A DNA stretch of 64,000 nt, taken from the NCBI RefSeq assembly GCF_018873765.1, contig NC_057918.1:60018871-60082870 (forward strand). Direction: 5' to 3'. The notes beneath the pieces were generated by a model. It saw only the letters and a list, made by a program, of their open reading frames with translations. It was not told the origin of the DNA and did no database searches. Of the stretch, positions 20,970-32,104 are shown in pieces; position 1 is the first letter of the stretch; each line of letters begins with the position of its first letter. The translations under genes were made by a program, and so were the position numbers. This stretch comes from Telopea speciosissima (taxonomy: Eukaryota; Streptophyta; Magnoliopsida; Proteales; Proteaceae).

Positions 20970-21727
20970 ATGTTCCACATGGGGATATATCTCACACAGT
21001 AGGAAGTATAGGGGCTAGATCTCATTCTAGTGCTCACGACCCTCAAATCCTCAAGGAAAAGAAAAAGCTCTAATTCCAATGGGGGAAGAAGAGGAAACAA
21101 ATCAATTTCATTCATAAACTTCAAAATACTTTATTTCATCCAAAATGACCTGTATATAAGGAGGTTGGATTATAAAGAGAAAAGGAAACCTAAACAAAAC
21201 AAGAAACTACTAATATAGAAAAATAAATTTCTATATCATGTACAAAACTTTAGAGGCTTGGTAAACCCCTTAAACGTGCGAATTTGACCTCAGATTGAAA
21301 CTTATAGTCTATTTGTAGACCCCTGGTTGACGTTAGAAATTATGACTCTCGTAATTCCACTTGAGTGAAAAGTTATAACTCTCAAAAGTTGTGCTAGCAA
21401 ATTAGTACTTCCGACCTGATTGGATAGACTTTTGCCTATCCAATCCATCCAGAATTCTTGAAAGAGAAAATAAAGGAAAAGAGAAATAATAGGGAGAGTA
21501 AGAGAGGAAGAGAGAGAGCGAGAGAGAGAGAGAGAGATAAATTTGGGGTTTTACCGGACAATAATCTGGCAACCTTTTCATTCGTAATTACTACTAAATA
21601 GGTTTGTATAGCCATTACATAACCTACCACTCTTGACTCCTTCCACATCTAAATAACTAATCTACTAACACTCATAGTTCTCATAATAACTAACTCACGC
21701 TCAATACATATAAAATAATAATTAATA
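20970..21727 (+). repeat. Direct repeat copy 2
   Basis: Second copy of 19,268-20,166, starting abruptly after the L1 poly-A. It lacks about 80 bp present in copy 1 around 19,930-20,010, joining the TTGGGGTTTTAC and GGACAATAATCTGG phrases more directly. Both copies match the left inverted-repeat arm. Confidence 0.75.
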
Positions 21728-22526
21728 CATATAAATAACCACATAATTACGTATATAAATAACCTTTTCCTTTTGCTTTTGGGATACTCCAAAACGGAAG
21801 AAAGATGAAACTGAGCAGAGATGGGCTGCACATGTGATCGACTTTGTTCACGAGACCTGTCTCTCCTCCACTCTGCGGCAGCAGCCTTGGCTCCACTCGA
21901 CATCGGCCAGTAATACCTGATAATACCCAACCACATTCGTCATTAGCTATGAATCTTATCTTATTAGGGTCAGGGGGGACAGATGATATTAAAATCGAAA
22001 GGTTGATGAGGCGCATGCATGCATGAGACTTCATTATAATAGACAAGTCTGCAACTATAATCCATGTTTGATCAACTATTTATTAATGGACATTCAACAG
22101 TGCAGATCAGAGGAAGCGACATTATTGTACAGGGACTCGATCACAGCTCTCAGATCCCCAAAAAAGAAAACCCTAATTTCTAAAGATCTAAAAGCATCAA
22201 TCTTCATCATCATCCTTCAGCACTCCTTTGAAATTTTTAAACGTTTCACATGGTTTCAACTTTCAGGTCGTCTTTGTTAAAACCAAAATTCAAAAGCTAA
22301 TTATTTATTTAATACAAAAACCCACTTGCTGAATATAATTAATTTGTCTTGGTTCTCATCAATCTAAGCATTTGATTGTGATCCAAAACGCCGGATAAGC
22401 ATTCTTTAATTAATTTTTTCTTACTGAATTGTATATTGTTTTTTCTCATTGCCTCCCTGTTTTCACCTTGAAGAGGTGTTTTACTTCCAATTCCCCCGTT
22501 TGGGTTCGGTTCATGATGAAGGTATA
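21728..22526. other. Non-coding right-arm sequence
   Basis: Reverse-complement counterpart of about 1430-2230. No credible gene. The last eight bases (22,519-22,526, AAGGTATA) are one copy of a target-site duplication. Confidence 0.6.
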
Positions 22527-23402
22527 ATGCAGCCTCGTTGGAAGATATGGATCGAGAGAGTCAAACACACAAACACAAGAAGAAATACATCACAACGGGA
22601 TTAACATGACTCTTCAAGGATGTAACGAACTTTCCAAGATTACGGGAGAGAACACTTCAAGGTACTAATATTTTATTAATTCATTCTTCACCATTGAATG
22701 AGCATAGAGCTCTTACATATTTAAAGAGAAAATAAACATAATTCTAATATCTAAGACTACTAAATCCTATGACTAAGATTAATTGCAATCTATCCTACGG
22801 CTACGAATAAATCAGAAATTACATCATTAAATAAAAGAAAATAAATATCAAAATAAATACTAATTGAGTCCTTGGCAAATAGAAATGCTAAATTAACAAA
22901 AACTAAATTGAGAAACCGTCTCTCTCTCTTCTTTCTTCAAATCCGTCCAAGGCTGTCCATGTGGCATGAGTGTTTAAACAATGCTTCCTTGTGAAATTCA
23001 TGGTCTTGTTTATTCCATTCCTAAAATATAGATCTTGTATTTCAACCCTAAAATTAAGGAGAGGTAAAAATCGTTTCCCTAGTTGGGGTTCCAACTTCTT
23101 TATCCCTCGAGTTATCCTCATTTTAGAATTAACTTTCCAAAATAATAGAAATCTCCTTTAAAATAGGAAACTGTAATCCCTTTAACAAAGGGTCAGTCTC
23201 CTCTAAAATAGGAAATTGTAAATCCTTTTAGCAATCGGTCAATCTCTTCTAAAATAGGAAACATTAATCCTTTAGCCATCGGTTGGAAATCTTCTTGAAG
23301 TAAAATCCATACGGCAGAATCGGCCTTGATGATGTGGCTTAGTATGAACCCATTTGAAGCTTGGTCTTGGTTTGGTTTGGCATGCACGTATGGGCCTACA
23401 TC
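22527..23402. mobile_element. 876-bp insertion with 8-bp target duplication
   Basis: Perfect 8-bp direct repeats AAGGTATA flank it (22,519-22,526 and 23,403-23,410). The left arm (about 1430-1460) shows the same sequence with one AAGGTATA and no insert. Ends are ATGCAGCC and, inverted, GATGTAGGCC, only weakly similar. The 8-bp duplication suggests a hAT-like DNA transposon, but terminal repeats are poor and there is no transposase. It contains three tandem units of about 45 bp (23,155-23,288). Confidence 0.75.
23155..23288. repeat. Three tandem units of about 45 bp
   Basis: Each unit starts TCTCCTYTAAAATAGGAAA and ends near a CGGTCA or GGGTCAG word. Units are diverged by several substitutions. 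They lie inside the 876-bp insertion and are absent from the other arm. Confidence 0.8.
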
Positions 23403-23999
23403 AAGGTATAAATCAAATAGAACCAAATATTATTGGCTTTCAGTTTTTCAAATTGAAATTTGATTGTCTGGTTGTAATTGATTTCAGTTATTCGGTTTGA
23501 ATTCGGTTTTGATTAATTAGTTTGAATTTGTTTTTAATATGATTTAGATTTGAATCTAGTTTCATAAGTTCTGCAATAGTGTTGAGGAAGATAAAATTTA
23601 CAAAATCATTGGGATACCTTAAAGGTTTACACTATAATTGACATATTCAATTCCATATATATACACACAAAATTTGTATGTTTGTAATGGTTTTGGATGG
23701 GTCCAACCAAGCTTCACTTTGATTGATCTTTTTTGTTTCCCCTGTTAGTAGAAGACTTTATTTATGAATAGATCAACGTGAGAAACTCATGGCAGGAACA
23801 AAACACATCTCCTGAATCCATGGATCGAAATTGATCCAAACTATCATACACGTCACTATCAGAGCCCTCCTTGTCAAAGAGTCAGCTAAATTGTTAATCT
23901 CTCTTGTAATAGTTTATTTTGAAACTACAAGAATGGAAACAAGAAGACAAGTACAGAATGGATCTAGTAATCAATGGTAAATTTGTAGAATTAACTTTC

Positions 24000-24557
24000 C
24001 AAAATACAAGAAAAAACAGAAAACTAGAAAAAGAAGCTCATCGCAAATCAAAGAGATGATCTAGGCATAGAATGAAGATCTATAGATAAGTTTCATGCTA
24101 ACGGAACATGATGATTCCACAAAGGAGATGCACGGTCTGATAGAGAGATTGGACTGCATATCAAAAGTGATGGACTCCAAGATCTGAGCTTGGGTTCTCG
24201 AATTGCCTGTCCAAAGCTTGATATTGCGCTCTTTCCATATATGATAAACTGAAGCGCCAAAAGCGTGCAAGTTTCCCAAGAGAGTCAATGCAAGTCTTTC
24301 CACTGCAGTCGTCAAGGATCCAATTCCACGCACTATCTAAGGATCCAATGCTCCTAAGATAAGACCAACACTGATTTCTAACATGAGCCCAAATCCAACT
24401 AGGGAGGGGGCATTCAAAAAAAGACGTGAATGAGGTTCTGGGACATGCCTTTAGATAACCAGGGCACGAGTGGGAAAGGATTGGATTAGAGCACGCCAAG
24501 CAATAAAACTATACCTAGGGATATGATCTTTAAATTAAACTATAGGGTGCCATGGGA
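24000..24557 (-). pseudogene. L1 ORF2 C-terminal relic (right arm)
   Basis: Minus strand. The frame 24,499-24,161 shows the end of the zinc-binding RT domain (PRTSFTSFFECPLPSWIWAHV, NWILDDCSGKT), and the frame 24,333-24,061 continues with FGASVYHIWKERNIKLW, a common plant L1 motif. One frameshift separates them at about 24,250. The inner part matches the left arm at 228-560; the similarity ends near 24,360, so the inverted repeat stops inside this L1. Confidence 0.7.
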
Positions 24558-24658
24558 CCTTGGAAGCTCGAGTGCTGATAAGGTTCCAAACAAAGACTCA
24601 GGAGAACAACCAATTTGAGGATTACAAGGTCTCAGGCGGGATTGTGATCGTCTACGGC

Positions 24659-24784
24659 GTACTTACCATAGCGGCCCAGACACACCGCTGCGTGCAGTGT
24701 CCGCCTTACCCCTGCCCGAGCAGCTTGCCCAAAAAGGGGTAAGGCGGACAATACGCGCGGCGGTGTGTCTGGGCCGCTATGGCC
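24659..24784. repeat. Near-perfect hairpin, candidate foldback MITE
   Basis: Arms 24,666-24,713 and 24,735-24,782 are inverted copies: 23 identical bases from CCATAGCGGCCC, nine partly mismatched bases, then 16 identical bases ending TTACCCCT. The 21-base loop is itself GC-rich. The flanks carry TCTACGGC at 24,651-24,658 and 24,785-24,792, a possible 8-bp target duplication. It lies about 530 bp upstream of the pectin methylesterase start. Confidence 0.85.
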
Positions 24785-24799
24785 TCTACGGCAGCACGC

Positions 24800-25230
24800 C
24801 ATAGAGGATCTGAATTGGTCCCCGGCGGATCCCTGGACGGATATTCCTACCATCACTCTTGAGTCTTGACACCCTTAGACTCGCACACTTAAAGTTGATT
24901 ATTTTGGCATAATTACTCAATTAATAAAGGTCTCAAACATTTGTTCTACCATACTTACCTTCCTAGAAATTGCACCATCCCTTTTACAGGAGCGAGCCCA
25001 CTTGCAACTCCCCCCACCCCTCCGGGGTTGCGCGTGTGTGTCGTCTATTAAAATGAATGAAGAGTGGGTTGTTGGATATGATTCATGTCCTCCTAGTTGA
25101 AATATTGAAATCGCCTCCCCCATATATCGACACTGACACTCTCATGACATGTAGTTTCTGATCAATTTAATATGGTTACTCGAAATTTATTGGATACTTT
25201 CCACTCTGGTCTTCTCTAGTCCTAAATCTC
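24800..25230. other. Upstream region of the PME gene
   Basis: AT-rich non-coding sequence with no recognisable gene or transposon. It should hold proximal control elements of the gene at 25,312, but I cannot name specific factor sites with confidence. Confidence 0.4.
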
Positions 25231-25238
25231 TATATAAA
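25231..25238 (+). promoter_or_regulatory. TATA box of the PME gene
   Basis: TATATAAA lies 73 bases before the start codon. A transcription start about 30 bases on (about 25,262) would give a 5' leader of roughly 50 bases, a normal arrangement for a plant gene. Confidence 0.7.
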
Positions 25239-25311
25239 GAAGTGCAGAACACAACAGATTCACAACAAGTGTAGTAACAGTGTTTTGCCTCGTAAGCTTC
25301 AATCTTGAATC

Positions 25312-27047
25312 ATGGCAGGCACTCACCAACTTCTTCTAGACACTCCCAAGAAAAGTCCTACTTTCTCCTGCAAAGCCCTGTTGGTCTTCCTCTGTTCAGC
25401 TGCTATCATCTGCCCATCTGCTTTTGTGGCTTTCCATTTGATCAACAACAGTAGCAACCCCAATCTCTCTCTGCCTTCTCAAATATGTAATCGGGTGCAT
25501 GGCCCAGCCTCTTGTCTCCAGATCTTCTTAAACAACTCTGTCTCACACATAGCCGAAGTCATTGATGCGGCTAACCATATCAGCCGCCGCATCAATGATG
25601 CCCATGAGCAGGCGCCTCTGGCTGACTGTGTGGAGCTGATGGAACTCTCCATCAAGCGTGTGAACGACTCAGTTGTGGCTATCGGCCATGGTTCAACTGA
25701 GTCGTCACTCGCCGACGCCCATGCATGGCTAAGCAGTGTACTCACCAACCATGAGACTTGCTTAGATGGGCTCAAAGGTGGGCGGGCCCAATCAGCCATG
25801 GAGGCCCAGATTCAAAACTTGAAAGCCCGGGCTAGGACCTCCTTAGCAATGTTCACTGCGATCTTGCCGTCAGATGAAGAAGCATTCCGTCCATTACATG
25901 GGAGATTCCCTTCATGGGTCACTAGTAGGGACCGTAAGCTTCTTGAGTCTCTTCCAAAGGACATCAAGCTCAATGCCAACGTTGTGGTAGCCAGCGATGG
26001 AAGCGGGAAATACAAGACGGTGACGGAAGCGGTGGCATCGGCACCCAACAATGGGAATAGCAGATATGTGATCTATGTCAAGAAAGGAACTTACAAGGAG
26101 AATGTTCAGGTTGGGCAGCAGAAGAAGAACGTGATGATCGTTGGTGATGGCATGGATTCCACCATCATTACAGGCAGCCTCAACGTCGTTGATGGAGCCA
26201 CAACCTTCAATTCCGCTACACTAAGTAATTAATTTGTTATGTGTCTAGATTGGGCGAGTCTAATTTGAGATAGGTTAAATGGCTTAATTTAATTAATGCG
26301 AACTCTAGAACGATTGATTTTTAACTAATTCTCTTACAATATCTTGCAATGGCAGTTGCTGCAGCTGATGGATTCATGGCACAAGACATTTGGATCCAAA
26401 ACACGGCAGGACCGCAGAAAAACCAAGCAGTGGCACTCCGTGTCAGTGCAGATCGATCAGTTATAAACCGTTGCCGCATCGATGCATACCAAGACACCCT
26501 CTACGCACACACCCTCCGTCAGTTCTACAGGGACAGTTACATCACTGGCACTGTCGATTTCATCTTTGGTGATGCAGCTGTGGTGTTCCAAAACTGTAAA
26601 TTGGTTGCTAGGAAACCAATGAGTGGCCAACAAAACATGGTGACAGCACAAGGCCGACTTGACCCGAATCAGAACACGGGGACTTCTATTCAGAATTGTC
26701 AGATAATAGCTAGCTCTGATCTTGCACCGGTGAAGAGCTCATTCCCTAGTTATCTTGGACGCCCATGGAAGGAGTACTCTAGGACTGTGGTGATGCAATC
26801 ATACATTGGGGATCACATTGCTCCTCAAGGATGGGCGCTATGGAGTGGAGACTTTGCATTGAAGACATTGTATTATGGGGAGTACTCGAATAGCGGACCG
26901 GGTGCAGGAACCAGTAAGCGAGTGAATTGGGCCGGTTATCACATCATCACCAATGCGGCAGAAGCGAGCAAATTCACGGTGTCGTCGTTGATACAAGGTG
27001 GTGCATGGTTGAAATCAACTGGAGTTACTTATACTGAAGGTCTCTGA
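25312..27047 (+). CDS. Pectinesterase with inhibitor pro-domain (type I PME)
   Basis: Two exons, 25,312-26,224 and 26,356-27,047, encode 534 residues. The 131-bp intron (GTAATT...GGCAG, phase 1) sits after FNSATL, a typical PME intron site. Residues 21-43 form a hydrophobic signal or anchor segment. A PMEI domain (about 59-185) keeps four cysteines (C59, C68, C106, C150). RKLL (208-211) is a likely processing site that frees the mature enzyme. The PME domain (about 218-530) has GTYKE (259-263), Q328, QDTLY (350-354, acid D351), GTVDFIFG (369-376, nucleophile D372) and LGRPW (438-442). It removes methyl esters from homogalacturonan in the cell wall. All catalytic residues are present and no frame damage is seen. 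The exact paralogue cannot be named. Confidence 0.95.
26225..26355 (+). other. PME intron
   Basis: GT-AG intron joining CTA-A to TT-GCT, restoring ATLIAAADGFMAQD across the junction. It is AT-rich and 131 bp long. Reading through it would hit a stop right after SATLSN, so splicing is required for the full protein. Confidence 0.9.
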
Positions 27048-27760
27048 TTTCATAGAATCATGAGACAAAATAAGAGCTAACCCCTCTTTCTATGTATCCG
27101 TAATAATTTCAGTTAGTTTAATGATGGCCACTTTCTTCTTATGGATTTCATCTAGGGGATCAATATTAATTAGTGGTTTTCTTCTTAAATTATGTAATTC
27201 AGATTTCATGTGTAATACACGTTAAGGGGGAACTGTTCTCTAGGTGGAAGCACAGGTGCCATGCGTGCACAGCAACCAATGAGAACACACTAGCACATTA
27301 GGGACAGAAATTTCACCATTCATGGGTGCAGAGTGGTCCCCCCCCCCCCCCCCCTCCCCCTACCCAAAAAAGTCTCAGGCATGGAACTTTTCTTCTATCA
27401 GGAGGCTATTTTTACTCCCTCTGAAAACAAAACAAAAAACAAAAAAAAAATGACGTGCTTCAGACAACAATCTCAGAACAAATCTATCGTTATGCTGGGC
27501 CGTGTCAGTGGGAATCCATATTCTTAATATTGGACCACAATGGGCTACAATGATAATCTAACAGTTACATCATAGTCCAATGACATGTCAGATGAATTAA
27601 TTTTAGGGCCTGAGATCAAAGCGTAGTCGCATGGTTTCTACACCAACGACTAGACCAATGGGGGAGCATGTCTGGGTATCTAGGATCAGGGGTGTTATTT
27701 CACGATTCTCTGTAAGAAGGCGTAGAGGACGCCACCAACCAGAGATGTTTTCCCTTAAAT
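27048..27760. other. PME 3' flank with poly-C run
   Basis: The gene's 3' UTR probably ends within the first 200 bases, where AATAAT-like and GTAATT words occur. A MITE-like end (GTTCTCTAGGTGGAAGCACAG, about 27,235) and a poly-C run (27,339-27,358) follow. Short frames at 27,333 and 27,631 have no known domain. Confidence 0.5.
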
Positions 27761-27892
27761 ATTCTCTTGTGTTTGGGGCGCAAGCTACACCCAAACACAT
27801 GGGGCGGCATTTCCACCATTCAAGGGGGTGGGGCGGTCATTTCGCACACCCCTTGTGTCTGGGCGCAGCCTGCGTTGCATCATAGAGAACAT
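27761..27892. mobile_element. MITE family 1 copy
   Basis: Imperfect inverted ends ATTCTCTTGTG and CATAGAGAACAT enclose the mirrored inner words CCCAAACACATGGGG and CCTTGTGTCTGGGCGCAGCC. It is about 130 bp long, matching copies at 33,482-33,603 and 40,251-40,372. Confidence 0.7.
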
Positions 27893-27967
27893 CGACTTTT
27901 TTATTAACCCCCCCTTTCCCTTCTATAGGGTTTCCAACACTACATTTGTGTGTCTGAATTAGGGTTT

Positions 27968-28151
27968 TAGTAATCGATATTTGTATCGGTCACTGTGGAT
28001 ACCAACTCGTATCGGTCACGTTTTCTTCAAAAATTTTAATTTTATATTTTTACCCTTATCCGTATTGCTATCGACCATGAATGAATATCAGGCTCCACCA
28101 CCACCAATACCGATACAAATCGACCTATCCAATACTGATTCCTCAAACCAT
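27968..28151. repeat. GATACCGATA-type dispersed repeat, copy 1
   Basis: Contains TTTGTATCGGTCAC at one side and CCGATACAAAT, then CTGATTCCTCAAACCATG at the other. The CCTCAAACCATG end also occurs at 19,201 and, inverted, at 3360. It belongs to a small non-coding repeat family, probably a MITE. Confidence 0.5.
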
Positions 28152-29090
28152 GGTCTGAATAGAATTGTTTGGTGGCAAGGAAGTCAATGATGTCGAGCCA
28201 AAGCCAAACTTGATCAAAATTATATGGACTCCATTTGGTTACAAATTAAGGGGAAATGGAGGAAAGAAAAATTTTCTATACAAATCCAAGTAATTTGGAC
28301 AGTGAAGTAAAAGAATTAACATATGTAATATATATTTTTGAATTTGTTACGCAATTATTATTGGTGTTGACTAAAAAAGTTTCCATTCTACTTTTTGTTT
28401 CAGGTTTATTTCACTTTCACACTCCACTTCCTACCGGATGGTAAGAAAATGCTCCTGAACACGGCAAAATTAAATAATAGAGGGTATTATTGTACTAGGC
28501 CCAACAGCCCATTTATTCAATGGGCTCTGGACCGGATGAACTAGTGTGCCTCTCCAGTCCCAACCCAAGCCGGCCCAATAACTTAATTAAAGAAATTTTG
28601 TTATTTCACCTCAAATTTTACTTTATTTTCATTTTTAGTTCAACCCTTCCATAGATTTCTCTGCTACTTCTTCGTCTTGTTTTTCCTACTCCACCTCTAC
28701 TTCTTCCTGCTCTCTCATCCATATACCCCATGAAATCATAATAAGAAAGAGCTCAACATCTTCCTTTGTTGTAGTAATAGATACAGAGTTTACCGGTTCC
28801 ATCTCGAGTCGTGACTCGGCCTTATTGGGTTTGCTCAACTTGGGCTTCTTCAGCTCTGGAAGAAGATGACGAAGAATACGAGGGTGGGCAGCGGAGGGGG
28901 GAGGGGGGAGAGGGGGAGTCGAGCAGGGATTCGGTACAGTTATCTTAGTCTGTGAAATTACTATATATACCCTCTTACATGTTGATTGAACAACATATGT
29001 GAAAGATTTTTTCTCTTTTCATGGGGACCAAGGCAGTCATTTTGCACCCTCCTATGTCTGAGCGCAGGCGCCATGCTTCTGAAGAAGTTG
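28152..29090. other. Intergenic, no gene recognised
   Basis: AT-rich sequence with a G-rich stretch (about 28,890-28,920) and, at 29,020-29,085, one half of a MITE-family-1-like sequence (GTCATTTTGCACCC, CTATGTCTGAGCGCAG). The short frame at 28,256 has no recognisable domain. Confidence 0.5.
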
Positions 29091-29905
29091 TTTTTTTGGT
29101 AAAACAAAATTCATTTATAAGAACGCGGAGAATGCACAGTTCTTGAGCCATGTGGTTTCTCCAATCATGGAGTAGAATTCAGCCAAACTGTGGTACACAT
29201 TATCGACAGTGCCTTCCTTACTAAGAAGTCAACAATAGAGTTGATCTCCCTAGGAATGCAATGAAATGAGCATGCTCTACAATAAGATGACAAGTGTAAA
29301 ATGTTTTCTGCCATTGGCTGAACCACTAGAAGAATGGTTGAGGATGTTATCGTCAAGGATAGAACAAGCTCACGATAATCAAATTCCACTAGTGAGTCCT
29401 CAATACATTCTAAAATTGCTTCCAACAATCCACTTTCGACCATCATTGCTTCGCCCATTAGAATGAAGCTAAAAGTCACCCTCTTAGACATCGCAAAATG
29501 AACTTGATCCCGAGAATTTTGAATAATTATCCCCAGACCCCCTTTGTAGTGATCTTTGTCCCATGAGGCATCAGTGTTGAGTTGAGGACACCAACCTTGG
29601 ATAGAATTTCCATCCCCCACAACCGATTGAATAGATACCTTATCTCTTGAAGGTTGTTGGGCATGGAAGAACTCAGAGTGCCAACTTGAGCAGCTTAAAT
29701 GACATCCATCGGGGTCCATGTCTTGGTACCAAAAACTAGATCATTACGGATCCACCAAAGGTACCACATAATAAAACTGCTGAGACCGGCACATTCTCTA
29801 CTCAGACTCTTACTCTGACCGTAAAACTAATGCCACCCTTGAATCCAAATTTGGAATGCAATACTATCCGGATCCACAATCCAATGGCAGAAGATTTTAA
29901 GAAGT
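29090..29905 (-). mobile_element. 5'-truncated L1 fragment with RNase H relic
   Basis: Minus-strand frame 29,719-29,165: LNTDASWDKDHYKGGLGIIIQN is the RNase H start, followed by GEAMMVESGLLEAI (catalytic E) and FHCIPREINSIVDFLVRKAL (the REIN...AD-like end). The poly-A lies at 29,090-29,096 as a T run on the plus strand. Upstream (29,720-29,890) are remains of the zinc-binding domain and linker (FIMWYLWWIRNDLVF). It is a different L1 subfamily from the copies at 6704-9304. A GAAGAAGTTG / TTAAGAAGTAG pair may be remnants of a target duplication. Confidence 0.75.
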
Positions 29906-30162
29906 AGAAAACTAAAAAGACAGCTCGAACATTGATCATCATAGATACTCAACAAAACACACAAGTCGAAGATAATTCAGATTTTACACATAATGTATAG
30001 GGCTTCCTGTCCCCTTAGTCCCTAATTAGATTTTTAACTTTATCATACAATTTTGAGAGATGGAGAAGTCAGATTAATTCAAAATTTAATCCAGAAGTAG
30101 ATAATGACATAGATAACAAGTCCATAAAGTTTGTATTACACTAGACACATTCACATACAGTT

Positions 30163-30390
30163 TGAAGAATCGATGTCGGATCTGTCGAATCGAACGATCC
30201 GTATGTCGGTAGAGGCCGATACCAATCCCTTGTTGATCTTGTATTAGTCTGTACGGACCAAAGGTAAGACCTTAAAAAACGATTTTAAAGAAGAAAAAGC
30301 ACAAAATCATCGATCCTAACCGATATGGGTCAATACGGATCGGTATCAGGTCGATATTGGCAGGTACATATATTGTTCTTGATAGCGTGA
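30163..30390. repeat. GATACCGATA-type dispersed repeat, copy 2
   Basis: Inverted words such as GGCCGATACCAATCC and GGATCGGTATCAGG with spacer AT-rich sequence. Same word family as 27,968, 32,612 and 34,500. Confidence 0.5.
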
Positions 30391-30423
30391 ACTTAAACGA
30401 TACTTCCACATGACGAGAATACT

Positions 30424-30573
30424 GGGCGTACCTAGTCCATGAGGCTCCCGCTACTATGGAGTCTGCGGAGAGTCATATTTTACACAACCTTACCCATGCT
30501 TCTCAAAGAGATTGTTTCCCAACTCAAACCCGTGACCACTAGGTCACAATGGAGCAATTTTACCATTACACCG
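30424..30573 (-). mobile_element. tRNA-derived SINE
   Basis: On the minus strand it starts GGTGTAATGGTAAAATTGC (box A-like) and GTGGTCACGGGTTTGAGTT (box B-like). It continues through CATGGGTAAGGTTG and CTCCGCAGACTCC to GCGGGAGCCTCATGGACT and GGTACGCCC. This body is the widespread plant tRNA-derived SINE layout, and a second copy lies at 40,705-40,849. Confidence 0.8.
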
Positions 30574-32049
30574 AGGTCCACCCTCATTCCTTATGAGGAG
30601 AAAAAGAGAAAATTTTGTGTGCTGCACATATAGCTTCCCACATTGTTGTTGTAGGGAATCTTATATTTACGATTTTCAAGTTAAAGCAATCTTTTTGGAG
30701 GGGGAGGGGGAGGTGGAGAGATTCAATCTAGGCAACCTCTAATACTTTTATGGGAGAGGGTTGGGTACTACCAGCTTTTGGTAAACCAAATAAAAGATAT
30801 ACATCAATCACATGGCTGTCTAATGAGAGGGTTGTCTAATAGGAGGGCAAATGAGTCTTTTCCAAACCAGGAGGAGAGAGGATGACACATGTTGAGCATC
30901 CTGGCAACATGCTCAGCCCTTTTCGTTTTACCTACTTACATTTCTGCTTTTACTAATCTTCCCCCAGTTCTTCTCATATTTCCTCTTCTTTATACAAGGT
31001 TTAAGCCAATTTCTTCTTATCTAGCTACAAGGTTTTCTCTTATCACTATTTTTTTTTGTTATTAGTTTTTTGTGTTTGATTGGTAAGAAATATAATTGTA
31101 AAAAATCATCATCCGTTAGGGTGTTACTTGATCGGAGATGGAAACACAGAGAAAGGATCTCGTACGAATTTGGTTACAAGTTTTACGAACTCAAATGATC
31201 TTCTATATTCTCTAGATATCTTGAAAGGCTTCTTCACACAAAACTCCACATAAAAAATCATTGGGAACAGATGGAATCATAGAGAAAACACATTATTAAC
31301 TTGATGAACAAGATTGAGAGTGAGAGAGATTATGATCTCAATAATAACTTGGGATTAGGGGTGACTTGATATGTATATATATAATCAGTCTGGCAGTTCC
31401 CACATCCTCATAGATCCCATTCTAAATACAAAACACAGAGAGGCAAGAGACCCTAAGGGGAAAGGCTACTTCCTTAAGTGGCAAACCCAACTGATCTAAT
31501 CGATTACCCCATGGATAGGTGCCAAACCCGAACCAGGTTTTGTCCAGGTTCGGTTGATAATAATAATAGTATTTAGCATTGATACACGCCGAACAATGAA
31601 TCATTGGCCAACATCATGAATCTGTCTTTACTAAAAATAGAATAAGAAAATGACATCTAAATATGTAATCATTACAATAAATCATGGTTTTTGGATAATA
31701 CTACCCTTGTTGAATTTTATTTTATATATTTTACTCTGATATATTCTGTTGGATAAAAATTAATCATTGATGCTTTGATTTAATATTTTATGGAAAGGGC
31801 TTTTCTAACAGGCTGCATGGCCCCTACGCTAATGCGGGGGCTAATGGGATCGTGAGCCCGGACAGCTAAGGGGATCATTGCCTCATGTAAGAGGCCGGGT
31901 GCAAGGGCACACTCTGTCTAGTAACTTTCTTTTTTATCATATAAATTATTTACTTTCGGATGTCTAAGAAAGATTTTCCTTTTTATTTCTCTAGTTTCAA
32001 GAGGATTTTAATCATGGGTGAGGAAACCCAAAGAAAGATCTAACACGTC

Positions 32050-32050
<1 letters not shown>
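30574..32050. other. Intergenic, LTR-like debris
   Basis: No gene found. Related phrases GAAACACAGAGAAAGGATCTCGTACG (about 31,140) and GAAACCCAAAGAAAGATCTAACACG (about 32,027) suggest two diverged copies of one repeat, perhaps a solo-LTR family. A GC-rich stretch at 31,810-31,915 is unexplained. Confidence 0.4.

Positions 32051-32051
<1 letters not shown>

Positions 32052-32102
<51 letters not shown>
32052..32102. repeat. (TA)n microsatellite
   Basis: About 50 bp of uninterrupted TA. Confidence 0.95.

Positions 32103-32104
<2 letters not shown>

Larger units (their letters stand above)
5783..24360 (-). repeat. Right arm of the large inverted repeat, interrupted
   Basis: This is the reverse-complement partner of 236-4862. 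It is interrupted by the L1 nest at 6704-19,190, by a direct duplication carrying an L1 fragment (20,167-20,969) and by an 876-bp element (22,527-23,402). With these removed, the ancestral arm is roughly 4-5 kb. The 0.9-kb spacer between the arms (4863-5782) is the rest of the Copia pol fragment. Confidence 0.85.

Noticed and set aside
25479-26051. Minus-strand frames inside PME exon 1
   Set aside because: Shadow frames of a well-supported coding exon with all PMEI and PME motifs on the plus strand.
31810-31915. GC-rich stretch as a tRNA or SINE
   Set aside because: No cloverleaf or box A/box B pair could be traced.
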